This document shows, in pieces, positions 8,227-16,429 of a stretch of DNA of 64,000 nucleotides. A program made the position numbers and the translations under genes. Position 1 is the stretch's first letter; each line of letters begins with the position of its first letter. Origin of the DNA: Halioglobus japonicus. Lineage in GTDB: Bacteria; Pseudomonadota; Gammaproteobacteria; Pseudomonadales; Halieaceae. The DNA lies in contig CACSIL010000023.1 in assembly GCA_902705825.1 (NCBI GenBank), forward strand, positions 365,344 to 429,343, read 5' to 3'. The notes under the pieces are model-generated. The model did no database searches. It was not told where the DNA came from and saw only the letters and a list, made by a program, of their open reading frames with translations.

Positions 8227-9564
8227 TTGAATAAAAATAATTCAGACATATTATCCCATGCCAGCCACTATCACGGCGGGTTTGCCAGCATCCGCTTCGG
8301 GCCTGCTCTGGCGGCCTCACTTATCGTCGGCGGCCTGATTCGCCTGCTCTATATCCTGATTGTTTTCGGTGCGACTGATCCTGCACTCGGCGGTGATGGG
8401 CTCTCCTACCACCTTGAAGCGCTCAGACTGGCTGACGGATTGGGCTACACATCGGCGATGTGGGATATCGGAGCGCAAACCGCCCATCACCCTCCCGCAT
8501 GGGTCACATTACTGGGTGGAGTATCGGCGCTCGGCTTCGATACGATACATCAACACCAGCTGCTGGGTGTGCTCATCGGCATGCTGGTCATTGTCGTTAG
8601 CGCGGTTATCGGACGCCTGTTCTTTGGCGAGACCGCAGGCGTTGCAGCAGGTGCATTTGCGGCGATCTATCCGGGGTTCTGGGTACTCGATGCACAGATC
8701 TTGTCTGAACCGCTCGCGCTGGTCCTGCTGGGTGCCTCGATTATCGCGTTCTACTGGTTCTCCAAGGCGCCGAACGTGCCACACGCTATTGCAGTGGGCT
8801 TTTTTGTCGGCCTGACAACACTGACTCGACCCGAGCAAATAGCACTGCTGGTACTGCTGATTCCAATACTATGGCGTGCGGCACAGCTCAGTTATGCGCG
8901 TCGCGCTCTACTGGCGCTGCTGGTATTTGCCATCGTTGCTCTACTCATTGCACCGTGGGCGATATTTAATGCCAAGCGATTTGAAGTGCCGGTATTCATG
9001 TCTACCAACATGGGTACAGGCCTGCTTATCGGCAACTGCCCGCTCACCTTTGAGGGAAAGAACCGGGGGTTCTTTGATATGGGCTGCCTGAAATATGCCA
9101 AAAAACCCGCAGGGATCAAGGATCGCGCGGTGAAAGACCGCCTGCACAGGGATGCCGCAATCATCCAGATTCGCGATAACCTGGACAAACTTCCCCTGAC
9201 GATAGTGGCGCGTTACGGCCGTGCTTTTGGTGTATATCGCACAAGACACACCGTGGCCGAGGTGGCACAGTGGCATGGCACCGCCACCTGGCCCGTGTGG
9301 GCCTGGGTCATTTCATTCTGGTTTGTCGCGGCACTGGCTGTCATTGGTGCTGCAGCTGCCATCCGTGAAAGAATCGATATATCACCGCTGGCGATATCGA
9401 TACTCGTCATGCTGGGAGTACTCGGCGTGTTCTACGGTGAACCGCGCTATCACACCATGGCAGACCTGAGCCTGGTCGTACTGGCGGGGTTTGGTCTGGC
9501 GAAGATATTGCAGTGGAAATCCGGCGTCAGCGCCGAGCCACCACCGCCAGTACCCGACGGGTGA
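8227..9564 (+). CDS. GT39-like membrane glycosyltransferase
   Basis: A polytopic protein of about 445 residues of the dolichyl-phosphate-mannose-protein mannosyltransferase/ArnT type (GT-C fold, PMT_2-like). It would transfer a sugar from a polyprenyl-phosphate donor on the periplasmic side. Seen: a GGDGLSYHLEALRLADGLG loop after the first membrane segment, holding the acidic residue expected in the catalytic loop, then AHHPPAW and about ten hydrophobic segments. I chose TTG at 8227, preceded by CAGGGA. The frame is open back to an ATG at 8020, but that would leave 5 bp to the divergent ndh and adds a hydrophilic, non-homologous-looking tail. Functional partner of the GT2 at 14-15 kb is likely. 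Confidence 0.75.
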   Translation: MNKNNSDILSHASHYHGGFASIRFGPALAASLIVGGLIRLLYILIVFGATDPALGGDGLSYHLEALRLADGLGYTSAMWDIGAQTAHHPPAWVTLLGGVSALGFDTIHQHQLLGVLIGMLVIVVSAVIGRLFFGETAGVAAGAFAAIYPGFWVLDAQILSEPLALVLLGASIIAFYWFSKAPNVPHAIAVGFFVGLTTLTRPEQIALLVLLIPILWRAAQLSYARRALLALLVFAIVALLIAPWAIFNAKRFEVPVFMSTNMGTGLLIGNCPLTFEGKNRGFFDMGCLKYAKKPAGIKDRAVKDRLHRDAAIIQIRDNLDKLPLTIVARYGRAFGVYRTRHTVAEVAQWHGTATWPVWAWVISFWFVAALAVIGAAAAIRERIDISPLAISILVMLGVLGVFYGEPRYHTMADLSLVVLAGFGLAKILQWKSGVSAEPPPPVPDG

Positions 9565-9600
9565 CACAGGCAATAGCCAGCGGCATTTGTGAACCAGCGC

Positions 9601-10311
9601 CTAAACCTTGCGCGCAACCAGCAACAAATTTTTACCTATAGGCGGCGTGATCACACTCTCGACTCGCCGCATCACCGGCACCACAATCCTGTCGTAAAGC
9701 GTGACATTGCTGCTAGATGTTGTCTGTTTTAGCAGGACGAATGCGATATACCAGGGAATGATACCCATCACATCAAAATAGCGACAGGACTCGATACGAA
9801 AGCCGGCTGAAGTCACCACATCCGTCAACTCCCGCTTGCTGTAGCGCCTGAAATGCCCCCCCTTTTTATCGAGATCGCTGTAGAGAAACTTCAATGCCGG
9901 AACGAAAATCAACAGGTGCCCATTGGCATTGAGCGTGTTATGTGCGTGCTGCAGCGCTAAACGATCATCCTCGATGTGCTCCAGCACATTGATATAGGCC
10001 ACAGCATCTAAACTGCCAGCGAAATTTTCAGACTCATCTTCAAAGAAGGCATTATAGGTATCAACATTGGATACCTGCGCGTATTTCTCTGCGAGCACAG
10101 GATACATATTGCTGGAGGGCTCAAACGCAGACAGTCGCCGCGCACCTGCGTCCAGCAGAAATTCAGAAAAGTTGCCAATACCGGCGCCCACTTCAGCGAT
10201 ATGATCGCCCAGATAAGGCGTGAGCTCACTCGCGATCCACCGATGATAATTGTTGGCAAACGACATCGCCTCGAGATCTTTGCCAAAATATTCTGCTTTT
10301 TCCGGGGCCAT
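9601..10311 (-). CDS. Class I SAM-dependent methyltransferase
   Basis: A 236-residue methyltransferase of the Methyltransf_11/23 kind. Motif I IAEVGAGIGNFSEFLLDAG (about 38-56) binds S-adenosylmethionine, an acidic residue follows at the end of strand 2 (LSAFEPS), and LDAVAYINVLEHIEDD is motif II/post-II. The FRRYSKREL segment is typical of small-molecule or glycan/lipid methyltransferases found in polysaccharide clusters. Last gene in the minus-strand envelope cluster, 40 bp after the 84-residue membrane protein, and convergent with the GT39-like gene. Acceptor unknown; a sugar or lipid is likely from context. Confidence 0.8.
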   Translation of the reverse strand: MAPEKAEYFGKDLEAMSFANNYHRWIASELTPYLGDHIAEVGAGIGNFSEFLLDAGARRLSAFEPSSNMYPVLAEKYAQVSNVDTYNAFFEDESENFAGSLDAVAYINVLEHIEDDRLALQHAHNTLNANGHLLIFVPALKFLYSDLDKKGGHFRRYSKRELTDVVTSAGFRIESCRYFDVMGIIPWYIAFVLLKQTTSSSNVTLYDRIVVPVMRRVESVITPPIGKNLLLVARKV

Positions 10312-10351
10312 TACCGAGATCTCTTGATTTACTTTTGCCTGGACCGGAAAA

Positions 10352-10606
10352 CTATTGCGGATCAGAGACTTTTTCGACTACCGGCTGCGCTTCTTCTTCA
10401 GCTTCCTCTGCGGTATCGGTTTTCTTCTTGCCAATTTTCAACGCGCGCTTCAGCGGGTACCAAAACACCGCCAGTATTGCTAGCAGCAGCGAAAACACCA
10501 CGCCAACAACCGTACCAATAATGCCCAGCCCAAGCCCTGGGCCGGTATACGCATTGGCTAAGGGCGCAAACACAAGTGTCAGCAGAACCACCAAAAAATA
10601 TTTCAT
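10352..10606 (-). CDS. Small secreted/membrane protein next to the ASST gene
   Basis: 84 residues: a cleavable-looking signal (MKYFLVVLLTLVFAPLANA), a Gly-rich TGPGLGLGIIGTVVGVV, one membrane segment (about 27-50), a basic WYPLKRALKIGKKK border and an acidic Glu/Ala tail on the cytoplasmic side. The start overlaps the stop of the arylsulfotransferase-like gene by 4 bp (ATGA-type), so the two are translationally coupled and probably act together. I do not recognise the family; the TGPG-glycine zipper suggests packing against another membrane helix. Confidence 0.7.
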   Translation of the reverse strand: MKYFLVVLLTLVFAPLANAYTGPGLGLGIIGTVVGVVFSLLLAILAVFWYPLKRALKIGKKKTDTAEEAEEEAQPVVEKVSDPQ

Positions 10607-11943
10607 GGCTTACATTGCTCCCAAAATCGATTGGTGAAAAAATCTTGCTTCAACCTGTAAGTTTCCGATAGATGCAGATCGGTTTTGCGCTTTGCATTGT
10701 ATGTGTTTATATACGTAAAAACCAATTCACCCGCGTTATCAAGCTCCAGAGCCCATCCCTGCGTGGAACTGGTAATCATTCTGGTATTGAAGTCCGTAAG
10801 ATTTTGTCTGGCATTGATAATTGAAAACATCGATAGGTCTTTACCGTCTACAATGACCTCATGGTGCAGAGAATTGGGGTCAATCCGAACGATATCGGAA
10901 TGCCCTTTTCTGGCGCCAGACATATTATTGCTGAACGAGGTTATTGTGCCATTCTCCCAATCTGAGTCGTGCTGACGATTCGTCGCGCCAACTCGCCACC
11001 ATTTTATCTGCAGGGTTTTTGGGTCAATAACGAAAATCAGGTTCAGGTTTCTATAGCTCATCAACAAATCGCCCGGTTTGAAAGCCGGGAAATCCTTGGC
11101 CTGTGCAACAGTTAGTTCGTCAATATCATTGGCATGAGAGACGTCGAAGATGTCTTTCTGATTCCGGGCATTCTGGCGAATATCAAACAAATGGATCGCG
11201 TCATTGTTAAGCATGACTTCTTCCATATCGATCGTCTGCAAAACCTCCCCAGTGGCCGCGTCCACTTTCAGCACTTTGGGATGCGTTGCCGTATGCACAC
11301 CTTCCCAGGTCCAGAAGTAGTCGTTGTGCTCAGACATAGAAACGGTGTGGTGGTACAAGCCCTCCAGGTTCCAGACGATGTTGCTACAGGCATCTACCCT
11401 GACAATGCCACCGCCGTCCTCACCCATCGTATAGATTACGGAACCATCAGGGAGCAGCGCCAGGCCATACATATTCTTCCCTTGATCGGGCTTGGTACTC
11501 AATGGCAAGTGATCCGTAGACAGCTTCCAGGTGTGAATGACTTCAGCATCCGGGCCAATTAGAATACCGCCCCAGAACGAGTCATTGAAATCCATAGCAC
11601 CAAACACCGCTCTGTACCCTGCCGCCTGCCCTGGTTCAATATACATATTGGGGTTGTCGCGAGTGCTATTGGCATCAGGTAGCGTCAGCGTGTGTGTTTT
11701 TTTCCTGATAGCACCTGGTATGCCGGCGTTGTAAACAAAGAGAGCATCTGCAAACCCCAATTGACTGAGCAGCTTCTCGCGCGTCGGCATCTCTTTGGCA
11801 GCTTCTGGCTTCCACTCGATAAAATCCCGCAGCTGCGCAATATAGTGATAGGGAAATATTTTGTACTCACCCACCGCAAAACCTAACACCAGTAAAGCCA
11901 TACCAAGCAGGTAAGCGACTGCGATCTTCTGCACTGTATTCAT
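10603..11943 (-). CDS. Arylsulfotransferase (ASST)-like protein
   Basis: A 446-residue protein with one N-terminal membrane anchor (about 8-25) and a large periplasmic domain resembling the arylsulfotransferase beta-propeller family. The blades show repeated W-x-hydrophobic edges (HTWKLS, IVWNLEGLYHH, KWWRVG) and His-rich loops (YHHTVSMSEHND, GARKGHSDIVRID) where the transfer of sulfate between phenolic esters would occur. PAPS-independent ASSTs use a covalent sulfo-histidine; several candidate His are present but I cannot say which. It could alternatively be a non-enzymatic propeller. It sits between a PAPS sulfotransferase and a coupled small membrane protein, so a role in moving sulfate or modifying a glycan is plausible. 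Confidence 0.72.
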   Translation of the reverse strand: MNTVQKIAVAYLLGMALLVLGFAVGEYKIFPYHYIAQLRDFIEWKPEAAKEMPTREKLLSQLGFADALFVYNAGIPGAIRKKTHTLTLPDANSTRDNPNMYIEPGQAAGYRAVFGAMDFNDSFWGGILIGPDAEVIHTWKLSTDHLPLSTKPDQGKNMYGLALLPDGSVIYTMGEDGGGIVRVDACSNIVWNLEGLYHHTVSMSEHNDYFWTWEGVHTATHPKVLKVDAATGEVLQTIDMEEVMLNNDAIHLFDIRQNARNQKDIFDVSHANDIDELTVAQAKDFPAFKPGDLLMSYRNLNLIFVIDPKTLQIKWWRVGATNRQHDSDWENGTITSFSNNMSGARKGHSDIVRIDPNSLHHEVIVDGKDLSMFSIINARQNLTDFNTRMITSSTQGWALELDNAGELVFTYINTYNAKRKTDLHLSETYRLKQDFFTNRFWEQCKP

Positions 11944-11991
11944 AGAAAAACTATCACCGTAGTTGGGCTTTATGTCACCGCGCGGCTGACA

Positions 11992-13032
11992 TCAAAACTT
12001 TGCTGCCAACAATCGCCTGTAGGTGGAGTGGGCCGAGGCCAGTGCCTCTTGATCGATATCTCCTGCAGCGTAACTTTCACTGCGCGAAATACTGCTACCA
12101 ATAACGTCATTGTAAGGTACGTCGAGAGTCGCCATCAGCCTGCCCAGCAATTCGTCCGGTTGGTGACAAAGATCTTCATAAGAGAGAAAAATGGCACCTG
12201 CGGGAGCGTGTTCCAATGCGTGATTATAAGCGCCAACCCATTGTGCAAGCCAATACTCGATGGCATCGTGATCGGCGGTGGATATACTTTGGCCCGGGAA
12301 ATTGAAAGGTTTGTGGTTCAAGCCAAACTCATGATGACCCAGCCAGTTCATATATTTAAGGGCGAAACTGTCCTCACGCTGTATTGATACAAAGTTCCTG
12401 TGCTGTCGCAGCAAGGACAAGGCGTGCTGAACAGGCTCCCGGAACGGGATGATAACAACCGACTCCGGAAATGACCTGGCCAACCCCTGAAGCCGCAGCA
12501 GATTATTGTTATTTTTGGACAGATAGCGCTTACCATCGGTATCTGCTGAGCTTGCAACCACGCTCGCAACAAATCGTCTGAACTTTTCACAGGCCTCTTT
12601 ATCCAGCCTCTGGCAGGACAGAGCAGTATCCTCAATGTAATCGCGGCCATAAAAGGTTCGCCAGAACACCTCTTCAAACGCTTCCGGGCTGTCGAAGTCT
12701 ATAACAATGGAATCGCCGTGAGCGCGCTCTACTGCAGACATATCCCGCTGGAAATGCGATGAGAGTTTGCGCCAGGTTGCCGGCATTAAAACAAAGGGCA
12801 TATCCCGGTAAGTCAACGATCGAAACGCGGCTGTCTGGTACAGCGAACGCAGCAGAATGGTGGTGCCTGCTCGCGCCAGCCCCACAACAAATACGGGAGA
12901 TTCGTTAACCGTATCGGGGTCAACCTTGTTGACCACCTGCTCGATATCAAAGCACAGCTCCCCAACCAGGCTCGAACCGAGTGCCAACTTATGCAACAGC
13001 TTCGCTGCAGTGGAGTAGTCTCTATTTAACAA
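11992..13032 (-). CDS. PAPS-dependent sulfotransferase
   Basis: A 346-residue cytosolic sulfotransferase. The 5'-phosphosulfate loop PVFVVGLARAGTTIL is at 46-60 (consensus with R-x-G-T-T), and the 3'-phosphate-binding region is VVIIPFREPVQHALSLLRQH. These bind PAPS and transfer sulfate to a hydroxyl or amine. The enzyme is of the Sulfotransfer_3 type that modifies glycans, lipids or peptides. TTG start overlaps the end of the upstream membrane-protein gene by 11 bp, with AGGGGG in place as ribosome site. The genes for sulfate activation (cysDNC) are not in the window. Acceptor probably the product of the neighbouring glycosyltransferases. Confidence 0.85.
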   Translation of the reverse strand: MLNRDYSTAAKLLHKLALGSSLVGELCFDIEQVVNKVDPDTVNESPVFVVGLARAGTTILLRSLYQTAAFRSLTYRDMPFVLMPATWRKLSSHFQRDMSAVERAHGDSIVIDFDSPEAFEEVFWRTFYGRDYIEDTALSCQRLDKEACEKFRRFVASVVASSADTDGKRYLSKNNNNLLRLQGLARSFPESVVIIPFREPVQHALSLLRQHRNFVSIQREDSFALKYMNWLGHHEFGLNHKPFNFPGQSISTADHDAIEYWLAQWVGAYNHALEHAPAGAIFLSYEDLCHQPDELLGRLMATLDVPYNDVIGSSISRSESYAAGDIDQEALASAHSTYRRLLAAKF

Positions 13033-13399
13033 ACCGCCCCCTGATCCAGAAATAGCAGATGGCGATAAGCGTTGAGGCTATCAGACCCTGTGTCGTGGCG
13101 AACAGTGGCAGTACCGGTTGCTCTGTGACGGCTAAATAATCCAGAACAATCACAGGCAGTATGGTCAGTGTGATAAACGCGAACACCAACGCGGCCAGTT
13201 TCAGCGTGCTGACGAACGAATTACGCGCATACACCAACATCACTTTTTCCTTCCAGTGATCGGAAATATGCGCAGAGGCGACGGTATGTAAGGCCTTTTG
13301 CGACACAAGCCAAAGCGCATTCACTGCTGCCCTTATCGGAAGCCTCAGAAAAAGTTCTACCGCCCAAACCGACACCACAGCAATAATCAGATATTCCAT
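13022..13399 (-). CDS. Small integral membrane protein
   Basis: 125 residues with three hydrophobic segments (about 3-20, 66-86, 98-117) and a basic loop between the first and second. No domain recognised. The stop overlaps the start of the sulfotransferase gene, so production of the two is coupled. From position, it may tether or serve the sulfotransferase at the membrane; this is only inferred from gene order. Confidence 0.7.
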   Translation of the reverse strand: MEYLIIAVVSVWAVELFLRLPIRAAVNALWLVSQKALHTVASAHISDHWKEKVMLVYARNSFVSTLKLAALVFAFITLTILPVIVLDYLAVTEQPVLPLFATTQGLIASTLIAICYFWIRGRFVK

Positions 13400-13480
13400 G
13401 GCTTCGCCGGTTGCAGGCCCGTTACCAGTACAGGGTTTAATACCAACACAAAAGCAGACTCCAAGTTACATACAAGGGGA

Positions 13481-13912
13481 TCATAGTACATTTGGCGTAC
13501 TCCCCCGGAATGTGTGACGCGCATTCAAGGTAAACGTGATAACAGAGGTAATGACCGTGGCGATAGCGAAAGCGGCTGTCGCACTATACGCGCCGAAAAC
13601 ACCCTGTATCGGCAGCAGGTAACGTATACAGACAGACAGCACGGTGGCACATAGAAGCCCTACAACTGCTATCACCGTAAACCATGTCATGGACGAGGCA
13701 GTACTCTGGCCCTCCATATCCACATGGCTGAACGACACTTTGCGGTGTCCCGTATAACTCGCCAGTATTCCCAGCGCATAGACGATGAAGACGGACAGGG
13801 CATAGTATTCAGGGGTATCGGCAGGCAGGAAAACGGCAATAATCTCCCGACCAATAATGGACGCTATTCCCACTACTGCACCGATGAACAGATACTTTAG
13901 ATAACTCACCAT
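13481..13912 (-). CDS. GtrA-family membrane protein
   Basis: 143 residues with four membrane segments and the GtrA pattern: an N-terminal YLKYLFIGAVVG, a central YTGHRKVSFSH loop and a C-terminal FTLNARHTFRG loop (N-x-x-x-T/F-F). GtrA proteins accompany polyprenyl-phosphate sugar synthases and are thought to help carry the lipid-linked sugar across the inner membrane. Here it follows the GT2 gene in the same direction, and a GT-C transferase is nearby. That completes the usual trio of synthase, flippase and periplasmic transferase. Confidence 0.82.
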   Translation of the reverse strand: MVSYLKYLFIGAVVGIASIIGREIIAVFLPADTPEYYALSVFIVYALGILASYTGHRKVSFSHVDMEGQSTASSMTWFTVIAVVGLLCATVLSVCIRYLLPIQGVFGAYSATAAFAIATVITSVITFTLNARHTFRGSTPNVL

Positions 13913-13976
13913 GGCTATGGGCCATATTATTCGCTGGGTTTAAGAGACAGCTTCTGAAAATTTGCTCTCGCTAAGG

Positions 13977-15200
13977 CTACGTTCGACTCGAACTATTCAA
14001 CGCGCCATCGATGAGTCCTATCGTGCCAAATACAAAGCCGCTGAAAATAGTCTGAACACCAACCGTCATCGCTGTTACAGCGGGTATGACCAGGCGCAGA
14101 CTGTCCGCGTACGACAGGGGGCCGAAATCAACACGTTGCCACTTTAGAAAGGCGTATATAAACATGCCCACGCCTGCAACCAGAAGAAGACTGCCTGACA
14201 CGGCCCCCCATTCCACGGGACCTTTCTCGAGAAGCTTGCGGAACCGCGTATCCGGTCTTCTAAGGCCAATGTGCATCGAGAACGCCTGCGTAAACAGGGC
14301 AAAAAAGATTGCCTGAAACCCCACTATTATTGAGGTGGCACACAGCAGCATGGTATTGGTATCGAAGCTAACCCCCCCGATTGTTACCGGCCCGGTGGCC
14401 AACGCTGCGAATCCGGCAATACCAACAACACACATCGTCAACCCGGGATAAAAGAAGAGCCATTTCGGTGAAAAAAGCAGTAAGAATTTCAGGTGCCGCC
14501 AGCCATCACGCCAACTGTTGAGGTGCGGAGGGCGACTTCTGCCATCAGGCCTGAGCGTAATCGGTACCTGATCCATTTTCAGACGGGCTTGTGCCGCCTT
14601 AACCACCATCTCTGACGCAAACTCCATACCACTGCAACGGAGGTTAAGCCCCAGTATCGCTTCGCGTCTGAACGCACGTAAGCCGCAATGAAAATCGTCA
14701 ACCGGAGAACGGAAAAAGATCTTTCCGACCCCCGACAGTATCGGGTTACCTATCCATCGATGCTTCCAGGGCATGGCCCCCGGCTCAATAGTGCCACCAC
14801 CTTTGGGTAAGCGGCACCCCATCACCAGGTCGGCGCCCAGGCGCAGTCGCTCAAGAAAGTGGCCAAGTTCACCAAAATTGTAGCTGCCGTCGGCATCGCC
14901 CATCATCACGTAGTCACTGCGGGCGCTGTTAATGCCACCGATAAGGGCATTCCCATATCCGCGCTCGGCCACAGGTACAACCCGGGCGCCAGCGGCAACA
15001 GCAATCTCCTGCGAGCCGTCGGTGCTGCCATTGTCAGCGATAATAACCTCTCCGCTGACACCGCAAGCGCGCATAGCCTCGAGTGCCTCATCGATACAGT
15101 CACGCAACGTCTCTGCTTCATTCAGACAAGGCATGACGATGGATATTTCCAGCTCATCACCCGGCGCTGTTACGCCGGGCTGAGGGACTCTTGGGGCCAT
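13977..15200 (-). CDS. GT2 glycosyltransferase (polyprenyl-phosphate sugar synthase-like)
   Basis: About 407 residues. The N-terminal GT2 domain has the nucleotide-sugar site ISIVMPCLNEAETL (about 18-31), IIADNGSTDGS and the DXD-like MMGDADGSYNF, as in DPM1-type enzymes. These make polyprenyl-phosphate-mannose or -glucose. The C-terminal third has four membrane segments. I prefer the ATG of MAPRV. An upstream TTG (15263) would add 21 residues, but that TTG is itself the first part of a TTGACA box that looks like the promoter. First gene of the envelope cluster. Confidence 0.85.
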   Translation of the reverse strand: MAPRVPQPGVTAPGDELEISIVMPCLNEAETLRDCIDEALEAMRACGVSGEVIIADNGSTDGSQEIAVAAGARVVPVAERGYGNALIGGINSARSDYVMMGDADGSYNFGELGHFLERLRLGADLVMGCRLPKGGGTIEPGAMPWKHRWIGNPILSGVGKIFFRSPVDDFHCGLRAFRREAILGLNLRCSGMEFASEMVVKAAQARLKMDQVPITLRPDGRSRPPHLNSWRDGWRHLKFLLLFSPKWLFFYPGLTMCVVGIAGFAALATGPVTIGGVSFDTNTMLLCATSIIVGFQAIFFALFTQAFSMHIGLRRPDTRFRKLLEKGPVEWGAVSGSLLLVAGVGMFIYAFLKWQRVDFGPLSYADSLRLVIPAVTAMTVGVQTIFSGFVFGTIGLIDGALNSSSRT

Positions 15201-15233
15201 GACAGTTACGACTTTCTGTTGGGATAACGCTGC

Positions 15234-15263
15234 AGTGTAAGTGAGCGCTTTACTGTGTGTCAA
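15234..15263 (-). promoter_or_regulatory. Sigma-70-type promoter for the GT2 cluster
   Basis: On the minus strand a perfect -35 TTGACA (15263-15258) is followed after 18 nt by TACACT (15239-15234), four of six matches to -10. It lies 34 nt before the chosen ATG. The match of the -35 box is the main support; the longest reading frame of the downstream gene would place its start codon inside it. Confidence 0.5.
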
Positions 15264-15301
15264 AGCGCTTCAACGCGGCCGGTGACCCCCGCACTATGCT
15301 C

Positions 15302-15323
15302 AACCGCGAGAATGAGAGCGGTT
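15302..15323 (-). terminator. Stem-loop at end of efflux operon
   Basis: A perfect 6-bp stem (AACCGC / GCGGTT) with a 10-nt loop begins at the stop codon of the AI-2E permease gene. No T-run follows, so intrinsic termination would be weak. It separates the efflux operon from the promoter of the GT2 cluster. Confidence 0.35.
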
Positions 15324-16401
15324 AATGTGCCTGCTGCTCCAACCACAAAACAAACAGCTTGTAGAATATCGACAGTATCACCGCACCGGCGAAAAGACCG
15401 ATGATGCCGGACATGATCATACCGCCAATTGCGCCTACCAGTATGACTGGCATGGGGATATCCAGCCCACGCCCCATCAATATCGGTTTGAGGACATTGT
15501 CGCTGGCACCAGCCAACAGTTGGTAAACAGCGAAAATCACTGCTGAGGTGGTATCAGCCGTAGAGAAGACATAGACGATGATCGGCGCGAGGACAATCAG
15601 GGTCGGCACTTGCGCTATCGCCAGGAAAAGAACAATAACGGTCAGGATAGGTGCCGCCGGTACGCCCATCACAAACAGGCCGAGTGCGATGAATATGGTC
15701 TGGATGACAGCGACACCGACCACCCCCTGCAGCACACTGCGCACCGTGGCCACTGCCAGTGGCGCCCATTCACCACCCGGACTCAGTCCGCCGACACGCA
15801 CAAAGAACCGATGTGCCGCCGAGCCACAGCTCTCGGCGAAAGTCATAAAGCCGCCGGAAATTATCAGTGCCGCCACCAGCATCAGGACACCCAATAAGCT
15901 GCTGCCGATCCGCTTGATTACACCACTGGCCAAATCCTTCAGCTGTGCTGCATTGTCAGCCGCGAACTCCTCCAAATCACTGCTGGCATTGCTCCAGGCG
16001 CTATACAGGCGTTCCCCTACCAGCGGCCAGTCCTTCACTTTTACGGAGGGAGGAGGCACTTTGTATTCACCGTGCTCCAGCGCAGTCGTGGCTTGCTTGA
16101 GCGCGCCAATACTTGCATCCATCACAAACCAGGTAGGTATTACCAGGGCGAAGATGAAAAACAGCGTGACCAGTGTAGCGGCGAGTCCGCGCCGCCCGCC
16201 CACTTTCGACTGCAGCCATTTCACCAGTGGAAATGCTGCCATCGCGATAATGGCTCCCCATAATATGGGGGTCAGAAACGGCTTGACGATATCGTAGGCC
16301 AGTGTCAGCAGCACCAACAAGAGACCGATACGCAAGAAAGACTCAATCATATTATGGACAAATTTCGGGTCGTAACCCGCGCCTGGTTTTTCATCAGCCA
16401 T
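15322..16401 (-). CDS. AI-2E family transporter
   Basis: 359 residues, seven to eight membrane segments, of the AI-2E/PerM (UPF0118) family: uniform blocks such as LAIAQVPTLIVLAPIIVYVFS and the GAIGGMIMSGIIGLFAGAVIL near the C-terminus. Members export autoinducer-2-like or other small molecules, and some are Na+(Li+)/H+ antiporters, so substrate is open. The start MADEKPG follows AGGAG with a 6-nt spacer; eight more codons upstream are open but lack this. Last gene of the FUSC efflux operon, 28 bp after the potassium channel. Confidence 0.82.
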   Translation of the reverse strand: MADEKPGAGYDPKFVHNMIESFLRIGLLLVLLTLAYDIVKPFLTPILWGAIIAMAAFPLVKWLQSKVGGRRGLAATLVTLFFIFALVIPTWFVMDASIGALKQATTALEHGEYKVPPPSVKVKDWPLVGERLYSAWSNASSDLEEFAADNAAQLKDLASGVIKRIGSSLLGVLMLVAALIISGGFMTFAESCGSAAHRFFVRVGGLSPGGEWAPLAVATVRSVLQGVVGVAVIQTIFIALGLFVMGVPAAPILTVIVLFLAIAQVPTLIVLAPIIVYVFSTADTTSAVIFAVYQLLAGASDNVLKPILMGRGLDIPMPVILVGAIGGMIMSGIIGLFAGAVILSIFYKLFVLWLEQQAH

Positions 16402-16429
16402 GTTGCTCTCCTGGTTTAATTCCATTTAC

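Noticed and set aside
15258-15263. TTG start giving a 428-residue GT2 protein
   Set aside because: The TTG belongs to a TTGACA -35 box with a spaced -10; the ATG of MAPRV lies downstream at the right place.
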